Positions 63,257 to 64,000 of a stretch of 64,000 nucleotides of DNA are shown one piece after another. The translations under genes were made by a program, and so were the position numbers. Under the pieces are notes generated by a model. The model was not told the origin of the DNA and searched no databases. It worked only from the letters and a program-made list of their open reading frames with translations. Where the stretch lies: assembly GCA_963576735.1 (NCBI GenBank), contig OY755198.1, forward strand, positions 6,634,001 through 6,698,000, written 5' to 3'. The stretch's first letter is position 1. Every line of letters starts with the position of its first letter. The DNA is from Bedellia somnulentella (Eukaryota; Arthropoda; Insecta; Lepidoptera; Bedelliidae).

Positions 63257-64000
63257 CTAAGATATTTGTTTGCTGATACTGACAAATTGTTTTATCATGT
63301 TCTCCTCGTTTCGTTTTAAGATGTTGTATTCTCCTTCAATGATAGAGGTTTGTTGTTTGTATAAGCTGATAAGATGGTTTTCGTTTTCTTGTATTTTTAG
63401 GATATCCTTTTCATATTTAACTGCAAATTGTTCATCAAGGACACCGAATAGTTGGTTAGCTATATATCCGATCCCGTTAACCAGACCCCGTTTGTATCGT
63501 CTGCCGTGTTCTGATCGTAACATAACGTTGTAGTGTTGTAGCTCTGTTACTTCATGTCGCAGTTGAGTTGTTATTATTTTGAATGCAGGTTCATCCTTCG
63601 TGAGGTCGTCGAGCAGGTTGATGTTATACTCAATATTCGCCAAGCTGTGCCAGTAAGTAGATAAATTGTAGTACACAACCATCTTCCATTCGTCTTGTAT
63701 GATGTGCATATCGGCCACCTTATCAAAGTACATTGGCTGATTTTCATGTAGGGTTGTCACTTCCATTGTTTTTGGGATTTGTTTACATGTGATAGTTGTA
63801 CACATGGTCATTAAGAGAGTTAGTATGGTAAGTAAATTTATCCCTTTTCTCTTTGTTCTTTTGTGTTGTTGTGTGTTTGTATTAATTTCAGATTTATTTT
63901 CCAGCTGTTCTGGAGTTTCTGCTGCAGGAGATTGCTCGTGTTGTTCTACAGGTATTTGTACCAGCTTGTTCACCGGTCGTTTGACTCCGTCGCTGTTCTT
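63257..64000 (-). pseudogene. Errantivirus env-like fragment, N-terminal part, open at right edge
   Basis: Open from the window edge to a stop at 63257. The first apparent start at 63973 is GTG and the frame is open beyond it, so the true start lies outside. It shows a hydrophobic segment near residues 46-63 (signal or anchor), a basic cleavage-type site near residue 160 and a Gly-rich fusion-peptide-like stretch after it, as in the baculovirus-F-like env of Gypsy-family errantiviruses. Gag and pol would lie further right. The two frame breaks make it non-functional as read. Confidence 0.8.

Noticed and set aside
1..64000. CRISPR arrays, rRNA or bacterial operons
   Set aside because: None seen; tandem repeats present are mobile-element parts or microsatellites.

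Overview
The window looks like transposon-rich genomic DNA of a moth or butterfly. Support: two C2H2 zinc-finger genes with introns and GT-AG splice sites, one with a ZAD domain of the type common in Lepidoptera; tRNA-headed SINEs with short tandem tails; and non-LTR, LTR, piggyBac-like, hAT-like, DDE_4-type, MULE and P/THAP-type elements nested in one another. Nothing is bacterial: there are no operons, no CRISPR and no rRNA.

Left part (1-20343): one minus-strand ZAD-C2H2 gene was assembled here from nine small exons between 12760 and 1234; it runs off the left edge. Its introns are packed with three SINE families (called SINE-A, SINE-R and SINE-K here) and RTE LINE fragments. A full-length I-group LINE (12813-20329) lies 39 bp before the start codon, bounded by a 14-bp target-site duplication, and carries a 2-kb DNA transposon at its ORF1/ORF2 junction.

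Middle (20344-43560): Jockey-type RT fragments; a 3.1-kb DNA transposon with 32-bp terminal inverted repeats and a two-exon transposase-like gene; a hAT remnant; three related copies (A, B, C) of a DDE_4-type element carrying an antisense THAP mini-gene; and a piggyBac-like non-autonomous element (38848-40907, TTAA ends) holding a 620-bp palindrome.

Right part (43560-64000): a two-exon C2H2 gene (44065-46438), followed directly by a nested complex. The last about 21 codons of the gene and its stop lie in one arm of a 130-bp inverted repeat that bounds a P/THAP-type remnant, and a MULE with very long terminal repeats sits in that arm. Then come an LTR with primer-binding-site-like sequence on both sides, an apparently intact CR1/Daphne-like LINE (ORF1 and ORF2, minus strand), an 84-bp tandem repeat, and a broken env-like gene of an insect errantivirus open at the right edge.

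Most genes here are parts of mobile elements that act independently. The two zinc-finger genes are the host-like genes, and both have been altered at an end by a mobile element.
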